A DNA stretch of 9,851 bases from Verrucomicrobiales bacterium (lineage in GTDB: Bacteria > Verrucomicrobiota > Verrucomicrobiia > Verrucomicrobiales > DEV007). A model generated the notes under the pieces. It was given only the letters and a program-made list of their open reading frames with translations. It did no database searches and was not told the DNA's origin. Both the position numbers and the translations under genes were made by a program. Below, piece after piece: positions 1-7,015 of this stretch. Numbering within the stretch: the first letter of the stretch is position 1; each line of letters begins with the position of its first letter. The stretch is taken from NCBI GenBank assembly GCA_002708885.1, contig PAPL01000025.1, positions 31,279 through 41,129 on the forward strand. The letters run 5' to 3'.

Positions 1-43
1 TATGGGTTTTCTATTCCTCATACAAATCAATTTTATATTAAGA

Positions 44-1411
44 TTATTTTTCTTTTGGGTCGTCTTTAATTTTTCTTTGTAATGTTCTACGACTAATTCC
101 AAGTAACTTAGCCGCTTCTGTCCGGTTCCCATTAGTGTGGTTGAGTGCTGCCATTATTAATTTAGCTTCTGACTTTTCTAGATTAAAAGGATCTTCGCTG
201 CCTTCGCTAGATGCGTTGCTGATGGCCTGAACATTAACCATGGATTCCCCACGGATAGAGGCGGGGAGATGTCTTAGTGTGATTTTTGTACTGTTGCTCA
301 TAACGACACCATGTTCGATGGCAGTTCTCAGTTCACGGACATTGCCGGGCCAGGTATGTTGGTTAAGGGCCCTCATCGCTTCGCTTGAAAGTTCTTTGAC
401 GGGCTTATTATTCTCATTGGCGAATTCCTTGAGGAACGCATTGGTCAGTAATGGAATATCTTCAATGCGCTCACTGAGCGGAGGCAGAGTGATTCGGACA
501 ACATTTAATCGATAAAATAAATCCTCTCTAAATTCTCCCGAAGCTACGAGTTCAGGAATGTTTCGATTCGTAGCCACGATCAAACGCACGTCTATTTTTA
601 TGGTTTTGTTTCCTCCGACTCTTTCAATTGTTCTTTCACCGAGTGCACGCAGCAGTTTGACTTGTGTTGATGAATCAATTTCACCTATTTCATCAAGGAA
701 GAGGGTTCCTCCATCAGCTTGTTCAAATCTTCCGATTCTTTTTTCAGTTGCTCCCGTGAATGCTCCACGCTCATGACCAAACAATTCACTTTCCAGTAAT
801 TGCGGAGAGAGTGCAGCGCAGTGGACTGTGATGAGTTTTGATTTGGGTCTTCCGCTTAAATTATGAATCGCTTTTGCAACGAGCTCTTTACCTGTTCCAT
901 TTTTACCGTCAATTAAAACGGTCGCTTTAGTTGGTGCAACCTGCTCAATTGTTTCGAAGACCGGCTGCATGGCCGCAGAGTGTCCGAGGATATTTGAGAT
1001 AGTGAATTTTTTTTCTACTTGTTTTTTTAATTGAGTATTTTCCTCTTTTAATGATCGGGTGTTCAGGGCTCTTTTAATTAATATCTCAAGCTGATCAATA
1101 TTGAGGGGCTTAGTGACAAAGTGATATGCCCCGCGTTTCATTGCCTCAACTGCTGTGTCCACTGATCCGTAAGCTGTCATCATTATGCATATGGGACTGT
1201 TAGGCAAGGACAGGGCAGATTCTATGAGATCCATACCATCGTCTGCCCCTAATCGTAAATCGGTCACAAGAACATCTACGGTTTCGTTTTGCAGTACGTC
1301 ATTTGCTCCTTTGATATTAGCAGAAACATAAACATCAAATTCATCTTCCAGAGAAAGTCGTAATCCTTCCCTTGTGTTTTTTTCGTCATCAACAATGAGA
1401 ACCGTATGCAT
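44..1411 (-). CDS. NtrC-family sigma-54-dependent response regulator
   Basis: This 455-residue protein has the classical three-domain NtrC/AtoC/ZraR layout. The receiver domain (about 3-116) shows the acidic pair D8/D9, phospho-acceptor D51, T79 and K101. A short charged linker leads to the sigma-54 AAA+ domain (about 140-370), with Walker A GKNGTGKE at 169-176, the GAFTGA sigma-54 contact loop at 216-221, Walker B D240/E241 and the WPGNVREL motif. A Fis-type helix-turn-helix closes the protein (AAKLLGISRRTLQRKIK). By family knowledge, phosphorylation drives oligomerisation and ATP-dependent remodelling of sigma-54 RNA polymerase at enhancer-dependent promoters. The gene lies 37 bp downstream of the histidine kinase gene on the same strand, so the two are the likely cognate pair. 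The Walker A differs from the usual GESGTGKE by E-to-K and S-to-N, but the GTGK core is intact. The start is ATG with no Shine-Dalgarno sequence. The target genes cannot be read from this window, so no symbol is given. Confidence 0.96.
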   Translation of the reverse strand: MHTVLIVDDEKNTREGLRLSLEDEFDVYVSANIKGANDVLQNETVDVLVTDLRLGADDGMDLIESALSLPNSPICIMMTAYGSVDTAVEAMKRGAYHFVTKPLNIDQLEILIKRALNTRSLKEENTQLKKQVEKKFTISNILGHSAAMQPVFETIEQVAPTKATVLIDGKNGTGKELVAKAIHNLSGRPKSKLITVHCAALSPQLLESELFGHERGAFTGATEKRIGRFEQADGGTLFLDEIGEIDSSTQVKLLRALGERTIERVGGNKTIKIDVRLIVATNRNIPELVASGEFREDLFYRLNVVRITLPPLSERIEDIPLLTNAFLKEFANENNKPVKELSSEAMRALNQHTWPGNVRELRTAIEHGVVMSNSTKITLRHLPASIRGESMVNVQAISNASSEGSEDPFNLEKSEAKLIMAALNHTNGNRTEAAKLLGISRRTLQRKIKDDPKEK

Positions 1412-1448
1412 TTTGGATTAAGAATTTAGGATTGAATTCATTATTGCT

Positions 1449-2618
1449 TTATTTATCGGTGCTTTTGGGTTCCGGCAACAGACGAACATTCCGGTGGAAA
1501 CGCGGTAATGAGATGGTGACAGAAGTACCTTTACCTTCCTCACTTGAGATTTTTATATCTCCACCATGCTCTCTAATGATGCGTCGAATGATTAATAGAC
1601 CTAGTCCGGTACCTGATTTTTTTGTTGTAAAGTAAGGTTGAAAAACATCTGACATCTCAGATGCTGAAATTCCTCCGCCCGTGTCAGTGAAAATAACGGA
1701 TACATGTTCATCAGTAAGGTCACTCCGTACGGTTATTGATCCTCCCGGATCCGTTGCTTGGCTTGCATTTTTAACCACATTGTAAAATGCTTGTTTTATT
1801 TGATCAGGGTCCAACTGCAGGGGAGGAAGAGCAGAACGCAGTTCCAGAGTGAGGCTAATTCCCCGGTCCTTTATTTCTGGCTCAAGAAAGCGCATTGATT
1901 CTTTGACAAGAGCATTCACATCTGTCGGTTCGAGTTGAGGTTGTGAAGGGCGTATTGCTTTAAGAAATTGATCAATGATATGGTCAAGCCGTTTGACTTC
2001 ATCTGCTGAAGTGTCTATGAGGTCCCTCAGTTCTGCTTCGTATAGGTCAGGAACCGCTTTTTTAAGTTTTCTTTCCAATAGCTGCAAATGGATATTCATT
2101 GAATTAAGAGGATTTCCTATTTCATGGGCCACTCCGGCAGCAAGCATGGTCAAGGCGTTCAATCGCTCTGATTCGAGTTTTTCTTCTTCTCCTTTACGTG
2201 ATTCAGTGATGTCACGGATGAGCATGACATAAGCGATCTCATCATCTTTTGGTGCGGTCTTGATCGGCTTAATATAAAAATTAAGATAACGATTTTCTGG
2301 ATAAAAAACTTCCAGATCTTTTGAAACTGTGCTGCCCCTATCAGAAATGAGGTTGTCCCAATCTAGGCCTTGGATATTTTCCGCAATATATTCCCCAGTG
2401 ACCGTTTCTGGATTAATCCCAAATAATCGGCTCGCACCATTATTAATGTAATGAATTAAGCCGGACTTGTCTGCGACTATGATCCCTTCCTGAAGAGCAT
2501 CAAAAACATTCTTAAAGAAATCACTTTCTTCAGCCAGACGGTTAAGAAAAGTTTGAACTTCACTCGAACCTACCCGGTCAACGCGTTCGATCAGCTTGTC
2601 AAAGAAGCGAGATTTCAT
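1449..2618 (-). CDS. Soluble PAS-domain sensor histidine kinase (NtrB-like)
   Basis: This 389-residue kinase has no predicted membrane segment, so it is probably cytosolic. A coiled N-terminus (1-35) leads into a PAS domain (about 36-138; LQEGIIVADKSGLIHYIN and the closing VMLIRDITESRK). The HisKA dimerisation domain carries the phospho-accepting H165 in AAGVAHEIGNPLNSM. The HATPase domain has an N box around N280/N284, a G1 box DTGGGI (312-317), an F box FQPYFTTK (326-333) and a G2 box GTGLGL (336-341), so it should be catalytically competent. By family knowledge it autophosphorylates and passes the phosphate to a response regulator. The next gene downstream, 37 bp away, encodes an NtrC-type regulator, its likely partner. 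The signal sensed by PAS is unknown, and no haem or flavin signature is obvious. The ATG start is only 14 bp from the divergent cutA start and has no Shine-Dalgarno sequence, so its promoter must lie within cutA. Confidence 0.95.
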   Translation of the reverse strand: MKSRFFDKLIERVDRVGSSEVQTFLNRLAEESDFFKNVFDALQEGIIVADKSGLIHYINNGASRLFGINPETVTGEYIAENIQGLDWDNLISDRGSTVSKDLEVFYPENRYLNFYIKPIKTAPKDDEIAYVMLIRDITESRKGEEEKLESERLNALTMLAAGVAHEIGNPLNSMNIHLQLLERKLKKAVPDLYEAELRDLIDTSADEVKRLDHIIDQFLKAIRPSQPQLEPTDVNALVKESMRFLEPEIKDRGISLTLELRSALPPLQLDPDQIKQAFYNVVKNASQATDPGGSITVRSDLTDEHVSVIFTDTGGGISASEMSDVFQPYFTTKKSGTGLGLLIIRRIIREHGGDIKISSEEGKGTSVTISLPRFHRNVRLLPEPKSTDK

Positions 2619-2624
2619 CAGAAT
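2596..2624 (+). promoter_or_regulatory. Candidate sigma-70 promoter for cutA
   Basis: TTGTCA at 2596-2601 (one mismatch to TTGACA) is followed after 17 bp by CAGAAT at 2619-2624 (four of six matches to TATAAT). A start about 7 nt downstream would fall at about 2631, just before the cutA ATG at 2633, giving almost no leader. The element lies inside the 5' end of the divergent kinase gene. It is predicted from sequence only, and chance matches are common in AT-rich DNA. Confidence 0.3.
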
Positions 2625-2632
2625 AGGGGACG

Positions 2633-2977
2633 ATGAGTGATCAATTAGATAATCAGTTAGTTAAATTAGTGATGTGTTCCTTTCCTGACATTGAAAAGGC
2701 GCGACAAATTGGCACACATGTCATAAAAAAGCAACTCGCGGCATGCGTCAATTTGATACCTAAAATAGAGTCTATTTACAGTTGGAAAGGGAAAATTGAA
2801 GTTGGAAAAGAGGTTTTATGTTTTTTTAAAACCACAAATTATAATTATCTCAAATTAGAAACCGAAATTCTTGACCTTCATCCCTATGAGAATCCTGAAA
2901 TTTTACTTTTAGATATTTCGGATGGATCCAAAGACTATTTGGATTGGGTTTTTGCCTCTCTGAATAATTGCGATTGA
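2633..2977 (+). CDS. cutA: CutA1 divalent-cation tolerance protein
   Basis: The protein has 114 residues, the usual CutA1 length. It carries the family core LAACVNLIPKIESIYSWKG (about 35-52), KTT (66-68) and the C-terminal HPYENPEILLLDISDGS followed by DYLDWV (about 83-106), which match E. coli CutA closely. CutA1 proteins are very stable cytosolic trimers with a ferredoxin-like fold, linked to copper tolerance in E. coli, although their physiological role is still debated. The gene is transcribed alone. Its start is 14 bp from the divergent kinase start, and its end is 7 bp from the end of the convergent recombinase gene. The only purine-rich stretch before the ATG (AGGGGA) lies 2 nt away, too close for a standard Shine-Dalgarno sequence. 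The context gives no hint of metal-related regulation. Confidence 0.95.
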   Translation: MSDQLDNQLVKLVMCSFPDIEKARQIGTHVIKKQLAACVNLIPKIESIYSWKGKIEVGKEVLCFFKTTNYNYLKLETEILDLHPYENPEILLLDISDGSKDYLDWVFASLNNCD

Positions 2978-2984
2978 GCTGTTA

Positions 2985-3884
2985 TTAGCCTCTCGGATGA
3001 AATTCTTTATGAATATTTTTTAGCCTCTTTTCATCCACATGCGTATAGACCTGTGTGGTACTGATGTCTGAATGTCCAAGCATTTCTTGGATAATCCGTA
3101 AATCTGCTCCACCGCTCAGTAAATGAGTAGCAAAGCTGTGTCTGAGCTGATGAGGGTGTATTGGTTCTTTGAGATTTGCTTTTTTTGATCGTTCTCTGAC
3201 GATCTGCCATACTCTGGAAGGGCTCAGTTTTGTTCCCCTGACCGAGATGAAAATATGGTTGGAGGTTTGAGGCTTAACCATTTTGGGTCTTCCATGCTCA
3301 AGATATTTTAATATTTCCTCAGTAGCCTTAGTTCCTATCGGTACGATTCTTGTTTTATTGCCTTTTCCGGTGACTCTTATATAGCCTTCTTCTGGGTGAA
3401 GATTTTCCAATACTGTACTGATAATTTCTCCTAGTCTAAGACCACTCGAATATAATAATTCCAGGATCGCCCGGTCCCGCATACCTAGAGGATCATTAGT
3501 GCTGATCGACTCGAGTAAATCAGTGATTTCTTTTTCATTTAATGTTTTCGGCAGTAAACGCTGCGGCTTTGGCGATAAGAGACCCTCAGCAACATCTTCA
3601 TTAATTAATTCTTTGGAACAAAGATAACGGAAGAAAATTTTTAGACAGACAATAATCTGTCTAATGCTGGAGGAGGCTATTCCATCTTTTTTTCTTTTGG
3701 TTAAATAGGCTGAAAGATGTTCTGTTTTTATGTCTGAACTGTTCTCACAAGAGAGTCGTTCTTTTGCCCATTGAGAAAAGTTTTCAAGATTTCTTCTGAC
3801 AAGGATCTGGTAGTTAGCCGATAGACCGCGCTCTGTAGCAAGATAAATGACGAATTGGTTGATCGCCGCATTCATATCGGTCAT
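2985..3884 (-). CDS. xerD: Tyrosine recombinase, XerD-like
   Basis: The protein is a site-specific tyrosine recombinase with a complete catalytic set. Numbered from the upstream TTG codon, these are R153 (SSGLRLGE), K177 (GKGNKTR), H248 and R251 (HPHQLRHSFATHLL), H274 (LGHSDISTTQ) and nucleophile Y283. The N-terminal SAM-like DNA-binding domain covers about 10-95. By family knowledge XerC and XerD act together at dif, with FtsK, to resolve chromosome dimers. HSDISTTQ and the ending IHKEFHPRG look more like XerD than XerC, but the paralogue call is not certain. The longest frame starts with TTG at 3893. In-frame ATG codons at 3884 and 3875 fit better, giving 299 or 297 residues beside 298 in E. 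coli XerD; I use 3884. The gene lies downstream of the hydrolase gene on the same strand with a gap of about 86 bp, so it may be co-transcribed. No dif-like site was seen nearby. Confidence 0.93.
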   Translation of the reverse strand: MTDMNAAINQFVIYLATERGLSANYQILVRRNLENFSQWAKERLSCENSSDIKTEHLSAYLTKRKKDGIASSSIRQIIVCLKIFFRYLCSKELINEDVAEGLLSPKPQRLLPKTLNEKEITDLLESISTNDPLGMRDRAILELLYSSGLRLGEIISTVLENLHPEEGYIRVTGKGNKTRIVPIGTKATEEILKYLEHGRPKMVKPQTSNHIFISVRGTKLSPSRVWQIVRERSKKANLKEPIHPHQLRHSFATHLLSGGADLRIIQEMLGHSDISTTQVYTHVDEKRLKNIHKEFHPRG

Positions 3885-3970
3885 CGCATTCAAGACTCAA
3901 TAGTCTCGTACATATTTTTCCCCTTGTCGTTACAGAAATGTTCTAAAAATATAGAAAGCCATACGACCGT

Positions 3971-4831
3971 TCATTTGGATTGGGATAATTCATTAACGTA
4001 CCTAACAAGAATTTTTAGTCCTGGATCAAGCATGCCTCCATGATTGAATCCCTGCAGTTCATAAAGCTTTGTTTTTTTATGGTTCACTATTTGCATCATT
4101 CTGGCCAGATAGGCATTCTCCTCATACCTCCCAAGCAGTTCTAATTCTTTATCGCCGGTGACAAGTACCAGTTTGGGTGCATCCGATCTGACATGGAAGA
4201 GTGGAGCAAAACGATCAATCACAGGTTGCTTGTCCGGTACGCCTTTTTCTTCGCGTGGAGTGAAGTGAGTTATTGTGTGGCCGCTCAAAGGGATGAGGCC
4301 AGCAATTCTGTCTGCATCTATTCCATGCATTTTGAGGTATGACTTATCGAGGCCAATCATACTGGTCAGATAACCGCCGGCCGAGTGCCCGGAAACAAAT
4401 ACTTTGTTTTCTGATCCGCCATATTTTCCAATATTTTTAAATGTCCAAGCAACTGCAGCAGCTACATCCTCAATGTATACGGGGCATTGAACTTTAGGAA
4501 ATAGCCGATAATTGACAGCGATTACAGCAAACCCCTTATTCATTAGTTGGTTTGGAACCTTCTTATTTCCTGCCCTGAGGCCTCCTCCATGAAACCATAC
4601 AACGGATGCGAAATCTTTGATTCCGGTAGGGTAATAAATATCTAAACGGCATCGCTTTTTGATATATTCGTCATCTTCTCTGTCATCTAAGACTTTATAA
4701 GCGATATTTTGTTCTGTTTTATATTCGTCCGCCGCTGATATTACGCTCAAGGCGGCTGATACAAATAAAATCAAGGTAATGAAATGCACCTCATCTGTAG
4801 TGAAATACGATTTAATTCTAGATCCTAACAT
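3971..4831 (-). CDS. Secreted alpha/beta-hydrolase (esterase/lipase-like)
   Basis: This is an alpha/beta-hydrolase of the carboxylesterase/BD-FAE-like group. Numbered from the upstream TTG at 4870, the oxyanion motif HGGG is at 94-97, the nucleophile S163 sits in GHSAGG, a candidate acid is D240 (LVTGDKELE) and the catalytic histidine is H277 (GFNHGG). The triad looks complete, so the enzyme is probably active on an ester, but the substrate cannot be told. A hydrophobic stretch (30-46, ending in SVISA before ADEYK) looks like a cleavable signal peptide, so export to the periplasm or beyond is likely. The start is uncertain. The longest frame begins with TTG at 4870; ATG at 4831 (286 residues, used here) leaves a 17-residue n-region; GTG at 4789 would give a compact signal peptide beginning MHFITLILF. 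No Shine-Dalgarno sequence decides between them. The gene is divergent from miaB and followed by the recombinase gene. Confidence 0.9.
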   Translation of the reverse strand: MLGSRIKSYFTTDEVHFITLILFVSAALSVISAADEYKTEQNIAYKVLDDREDDEYIKKRCRLDIYYPTGIKDFASVVWFHGGGLRAGNKKVPNQLMNKGFAVIAVNYRLFPKVQCPVYIEDVAAAVAWTFKNIGKYGGSENKVFVSGHSAGGYLTSMIGLDKSYLKMHGIDADRIAGLIPLSGHTITHFTPREEKGVPDKQPVIDRFAPLFHVRSDAPKLVLVTGDKELELLGRYEENAYLARMMQIVNHKKTKLYELQGFNHGGMLDPGLKILVRYVNELSQSK

Positions 4832-4870
4832 ATTGGATTCATAAACGATTCCAGAGCTAATTGCTCCCAA

Positions 4871-4969
4871 AAAAACCGATTTAATAGTCTAAATTAGAGA
4901 GATAAAACTGCTTTCTTAGGCGATACGTGGGTCTATAGTGCTCTCCCAATAATTACTATTCGGTTATAA
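4871..4969. promoter_or_regulatory. Divergent intergenic region, hydrolase / miaB
   Basis: This AT-rich stretch separates the longest possible hydrolase frame from miaB and must hold the miaB promoter. -10-like hexamers on the plus strand are TATAGT at 4934-4939 and TACTAT at 4954-4959. Neither has a convincing -35 box at 16-18 bp, so I do not choose between them. TATAA abuts the miaB ATG directly. No operator palindrome or terminator hairpin was recognised. Confidence 0.35.
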
Positions 4970-6331
4970 ATGCCCAAGGTTCATATTAAAACGTACGGAT
5001 GCCAGATGAACGAGAGAGACTCGTATCAGGTAGCTAAGATGTTAAAGGACCGAGGTTATATGATGACAATGGATCAGGCTGAAGCTGACGTGATTTTAAT
5101 TAATACCTGTTCTGTCCGTGATATGGCTGAACAAAAAGCATTGAATAAAATGAGCTCAATGCAGCATCTCAGGAAGACCAGACCCCACATTGTGTATGGT
5201 TTCATGGGTTGCATGGCTCAGAGCCGTGGTGAGGAACTCCTCGAGAGAGGAGCCGATCTGGTCGTGGGTACTCAGAAATATCATAGAGTTGCCGATTATG
5301 TGGAAGAAATCTTCAGGGCCAGGGTTGAGGCCAGAATGGATGATCTGCGTACTTCGATTGTAGATACTGAAGAAGAAGTTGATTCTCAAAATACGATTAG
5401 GGATGGGGCCGCTTCCGAAGGTGCAGTGACTGCATTTGTTTCTATTATGCAGGGGTGTAATATGAAATGCTCTTTCTGCATTGTTCCTTATACTAGAGGC
5501 TCAGAGAGGGCTAGACCAATCGTTGAAGTTGTGGATGAAGTGAAGAGATTAGCTGATTCAGGGATCAGGGAAGTTACTTTATTGGGGCAAATTGTTAACC
5601 TCTATGGGCGTCATGAATTTTCATCTGTTGATGGAAAGACACCGTTTGTGCAGTTAATTGAAGCAGTGGCTAATGTTGAAGGCATAGAAAGGGTACGATT
5701 CACTTCACCTCACCCGGTAGGATATAAGCAGGACCTGATCGATGCATTTGGACAAATACCTGAATTAGTCGAGCATGTTCATTTTCCATTGCAATCCGGT
5801 TCTGATAAGATTTTAAAGGCTATGCGACGACCATATAAGGCCGCAAAGTTTGAAGAGTTAGTCGGTCGGATGAGAGAGGTCTGCCCGGAGATTGCTATTT
5901 CGACCGATATTATCGTAGGGTTTCCTGGTGAGGGGGAAGATGAATATGCTGAAACAAGGGACCTTTGTGAGAGGGTCCGTTTTGATAATGCCTTTGTTTT
6001 TAGGTATTCAAAGAGGAGAGGAACCCCAGCAGCTCAAATCGATGAGTCTCTCCATTTATCTGAAAGGGTAAAAGAAGAAAGGAATCAGGACCTATTAAAA
6101 GTTGTTGATAGAATAGGCAGTGAGAAGAATTCGGCTTTGATAGGCAGTCGCCAGCAAGTACTTTGTGAAGGTCTGAGTAAGCGCAGGGATGATCGTCTGA
6201 GCGGAAGGACTAGAACTAATAAAATTGTTATATTTAAGGGTGATAGTAGACGCCTCACTGGAAAATTATTTGATGTTGAGATTGAACGCACTACCGGACA
6301 CGTGCTTTACGGGACCCCTATTTTAAACTGA
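4970..6331 (+). CDS. miaB: tRNA-2-methylthio-N6-dimethylallyladenosine synthase
   Basis: MiaB is a radical-SAM methylthiotransferase that converts i6A37 to ms2i6A37 in tRNAs reading UNN codons. The 453-residue protein has all three domains. The N-terminal MTTase domain carries the cluster cysteines C11 (TYGCQMN), C47 (NTCSVR) and C81 (GCMAQ). The radical-SAM core has C163, C167 and C170 (CNMKCSFC), TRGSERARP, SPHP, PLQSGSD (273-279) and STDIIVGFPGE. The C-terminal TRAM RNA-binding domain covers about 387-449, with GRTRTNKIVIF. The start is firm because MPKVHIKTYGCQMN is a normal MiaB N-terminus. Oddities against the common form are LLGQIVN (204-210), where many MiaB have LLGQNVN, and YSKRRGTPAA in place of YSPRPGTPAA; I expect these to be lineage variants. 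The gene heads the plus-strand run, and the next gene begins 4 bp after its stop, which suggests translational coupling. Confidence 0.97.
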   Translation: MPKVHIKTYGCQMNERDSYQVAKMLKDRGYMMTMDQAEADVILINTCSVRDMAEQKALNKMSSMQHLRKTRPHIVYGFMGCMAQSRGEELLERGADLVVGTQKYHRVADYVEEIFRARVEARMDDLRTSIVDTEEEVDSQNTIRDGAASEGAVTAFVSIMQGCNMKCSFCIVPYTRGSERARPIVEVVDEVKRLADSGIREVTLLGQIVNLYGRHEFSSVDGKTPFVQLIEAVANVEGIERVRFTSPHPVGYKQDLIDAFGQIPELVEHVHFPLQSGSDKILKAMRRPYKAAKFEELVGRMREVCPEIAISTDIIVGFPGEGEDEYAETRDLCERVRFDNAFVFRYSKRRGTPAAQIDESLHLSERVKEERNQDLLKVVDRIGSEKNSALIGSRQQVLCEGLSKRRDDRLSGRTRTNKIVIFKGDSRRLTGKLFDVEIERTTGHVLYGTPILN

Positions 6332-6335
6332 TCAG

Positions 6336-6917
6336 ATGACTCGCCATATTTATACTCAATTTTTCAGCCTGCAATTAATTGGGATCATATTAGGGTTGAT
6401 CCTTGTAATTCTTCATCTGATAGCTTTCTCGAAGCGTGAATCCGTCATGGATTTTTTAAAGCGATTGCCTCGCAATAAGGGTCTGGGCATTGTGATTCTT
6501 GCAATTGATTGTATCTGGTCCTTTTGGCTAATCGGGGAAGTTGATCTTGGCGAATTTCAGAAATGGGAAAACCCGATCCGGTTCGGATTGCCGATTGGAT
6601 TTATTTGTTTTGTTTTTTGGGTTGATGAGTTCTTAGCCGTTAGGGCAGTGGGTATTTTCTTGCTCCTCTTAGCTTGTCCCCTCCTTGATGTTGCTTTTCT
6701 TCAAGAGCCGATCACTAGGCTATTAATACCAATACTTTGTTACGTATGGATTTTCTTATCTCTTTTCTGGATAGGGATGCCTTATCTTATGCGCGACCAC
6801 ATTTCTTGGGCCACAAAGACAAATGGTAGGTGGATGGGCCTTTGCTTCGGCGGCATTGTATATGGAGTCGTCATGATTATTTGTGCTTTTGCTTTTTGGG
6901 GTGTTGATAAAGGCTAA
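6336..6917 (+). CDS. Six-helix membrane protein of unknown function
   Basis: I do not recognise this 193-residue protein. It is very hydrophobic, with six likely membrane helices at about 10-31, 48-67, 82-96, 100-122, 127-150 and 168-188. A basic loop at 33-48 (SKRESVMDFLKRLPRNK) between the first two helices suggests that this loop is cytoplasmic. The sequence is rich in Trp and Phe (for example CIWSFWLIGEVD and YVWIFLSLFWIG). Acidic residues E68/D70 lie just after helix 2, and D97/E98 lie between helices 3 and 4. There is no signal peptide separate from helix 1 and no transporter or enzyme motif that I can name. The ATG is 4 bp after the miaB stop with no Shine-Dalgarno sequence, so it is probably in the miaB operon and translated by coupling. 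A 98 bp gap follows before the NMP kinase gene. Base composition resembles its neighbours, so there is no sign of recent transfer. Confidence 0.85.
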   Translation: MTRHIYTQFFSLQLIGIILGLILVILHLIAFSKRESVMDFLKRLPRNKGLGIVILAIDCIWSFWLIGEVDLGEFQKWENPIRFGLPIGFICFVFWVDEFLAVRAVGIFLLLLACPLLDVAFLQEPITRLLIPILCYVWIFLSLFWIGMPYLMRDHISWATKTNGRWMGLCFGGIVYGVVMIICAFAFWGVDKG

Positions 6918-6954
6918 ATTTTGGTATTTATCTGAAAAAAATATGACTTAGGAA

Positions 6955-6982
6955 TTGGTTCTTTCGTAGTCCATGCTAATAG
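6955..6982 (+). promoter_or_regulatory. Candidate extended -10 promoter before the NMP kinase gene
   Basis: TTGGTT (6955-6960) and TAATAG (6977-6982) are separated by 16 bp, and TGC precedes the -10 box as in extended -10 promoters. This falls in the 98 bp gap between the membrane-protein gene and the NMP kinase gene, so the kinase, fmt, pyrH and frr could have their own transcript. A second -10-like hexamer, TATTAT (6999-7004), lies 11 nt before the start codon. The prediction rests on sequence alone. Confidence 0.3.
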
Positions 6983-7015
6983 AGTAAGAATCAGGAACTA
7001 TTATAAGTAAAAGTT

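Noticed and set aside
1..21. Possible minus-strand start codon at 21 (MRNRKPI, running off the window)
   Set aside because: Only seven codons are visible, so a gene cannot be supported.
2985..3884. Recombinase as the integrase of a mobile element
   Set aside because: Length, motifs and C-terminus fit housekeeping XerC/XerD; no attachment repeats, tRNA gene or cargo genes lie nearby.
3893..3906. Short inverted repeat AGACT-CAAT-AGTCT upstream of the recombinase start
   Set aside because: The stem is only 5 bp and AT-rich with no T run, which is within chance expectation; it does not resemble a dif site.
5156..5389. Minus-strand open frame inside miaB, and similar frames inside the regulator, kinase, fmt and pyrH genes
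   Set aside because: They lie antisense within confidently identified genes and have no protein-like motifs, so they are shadows.
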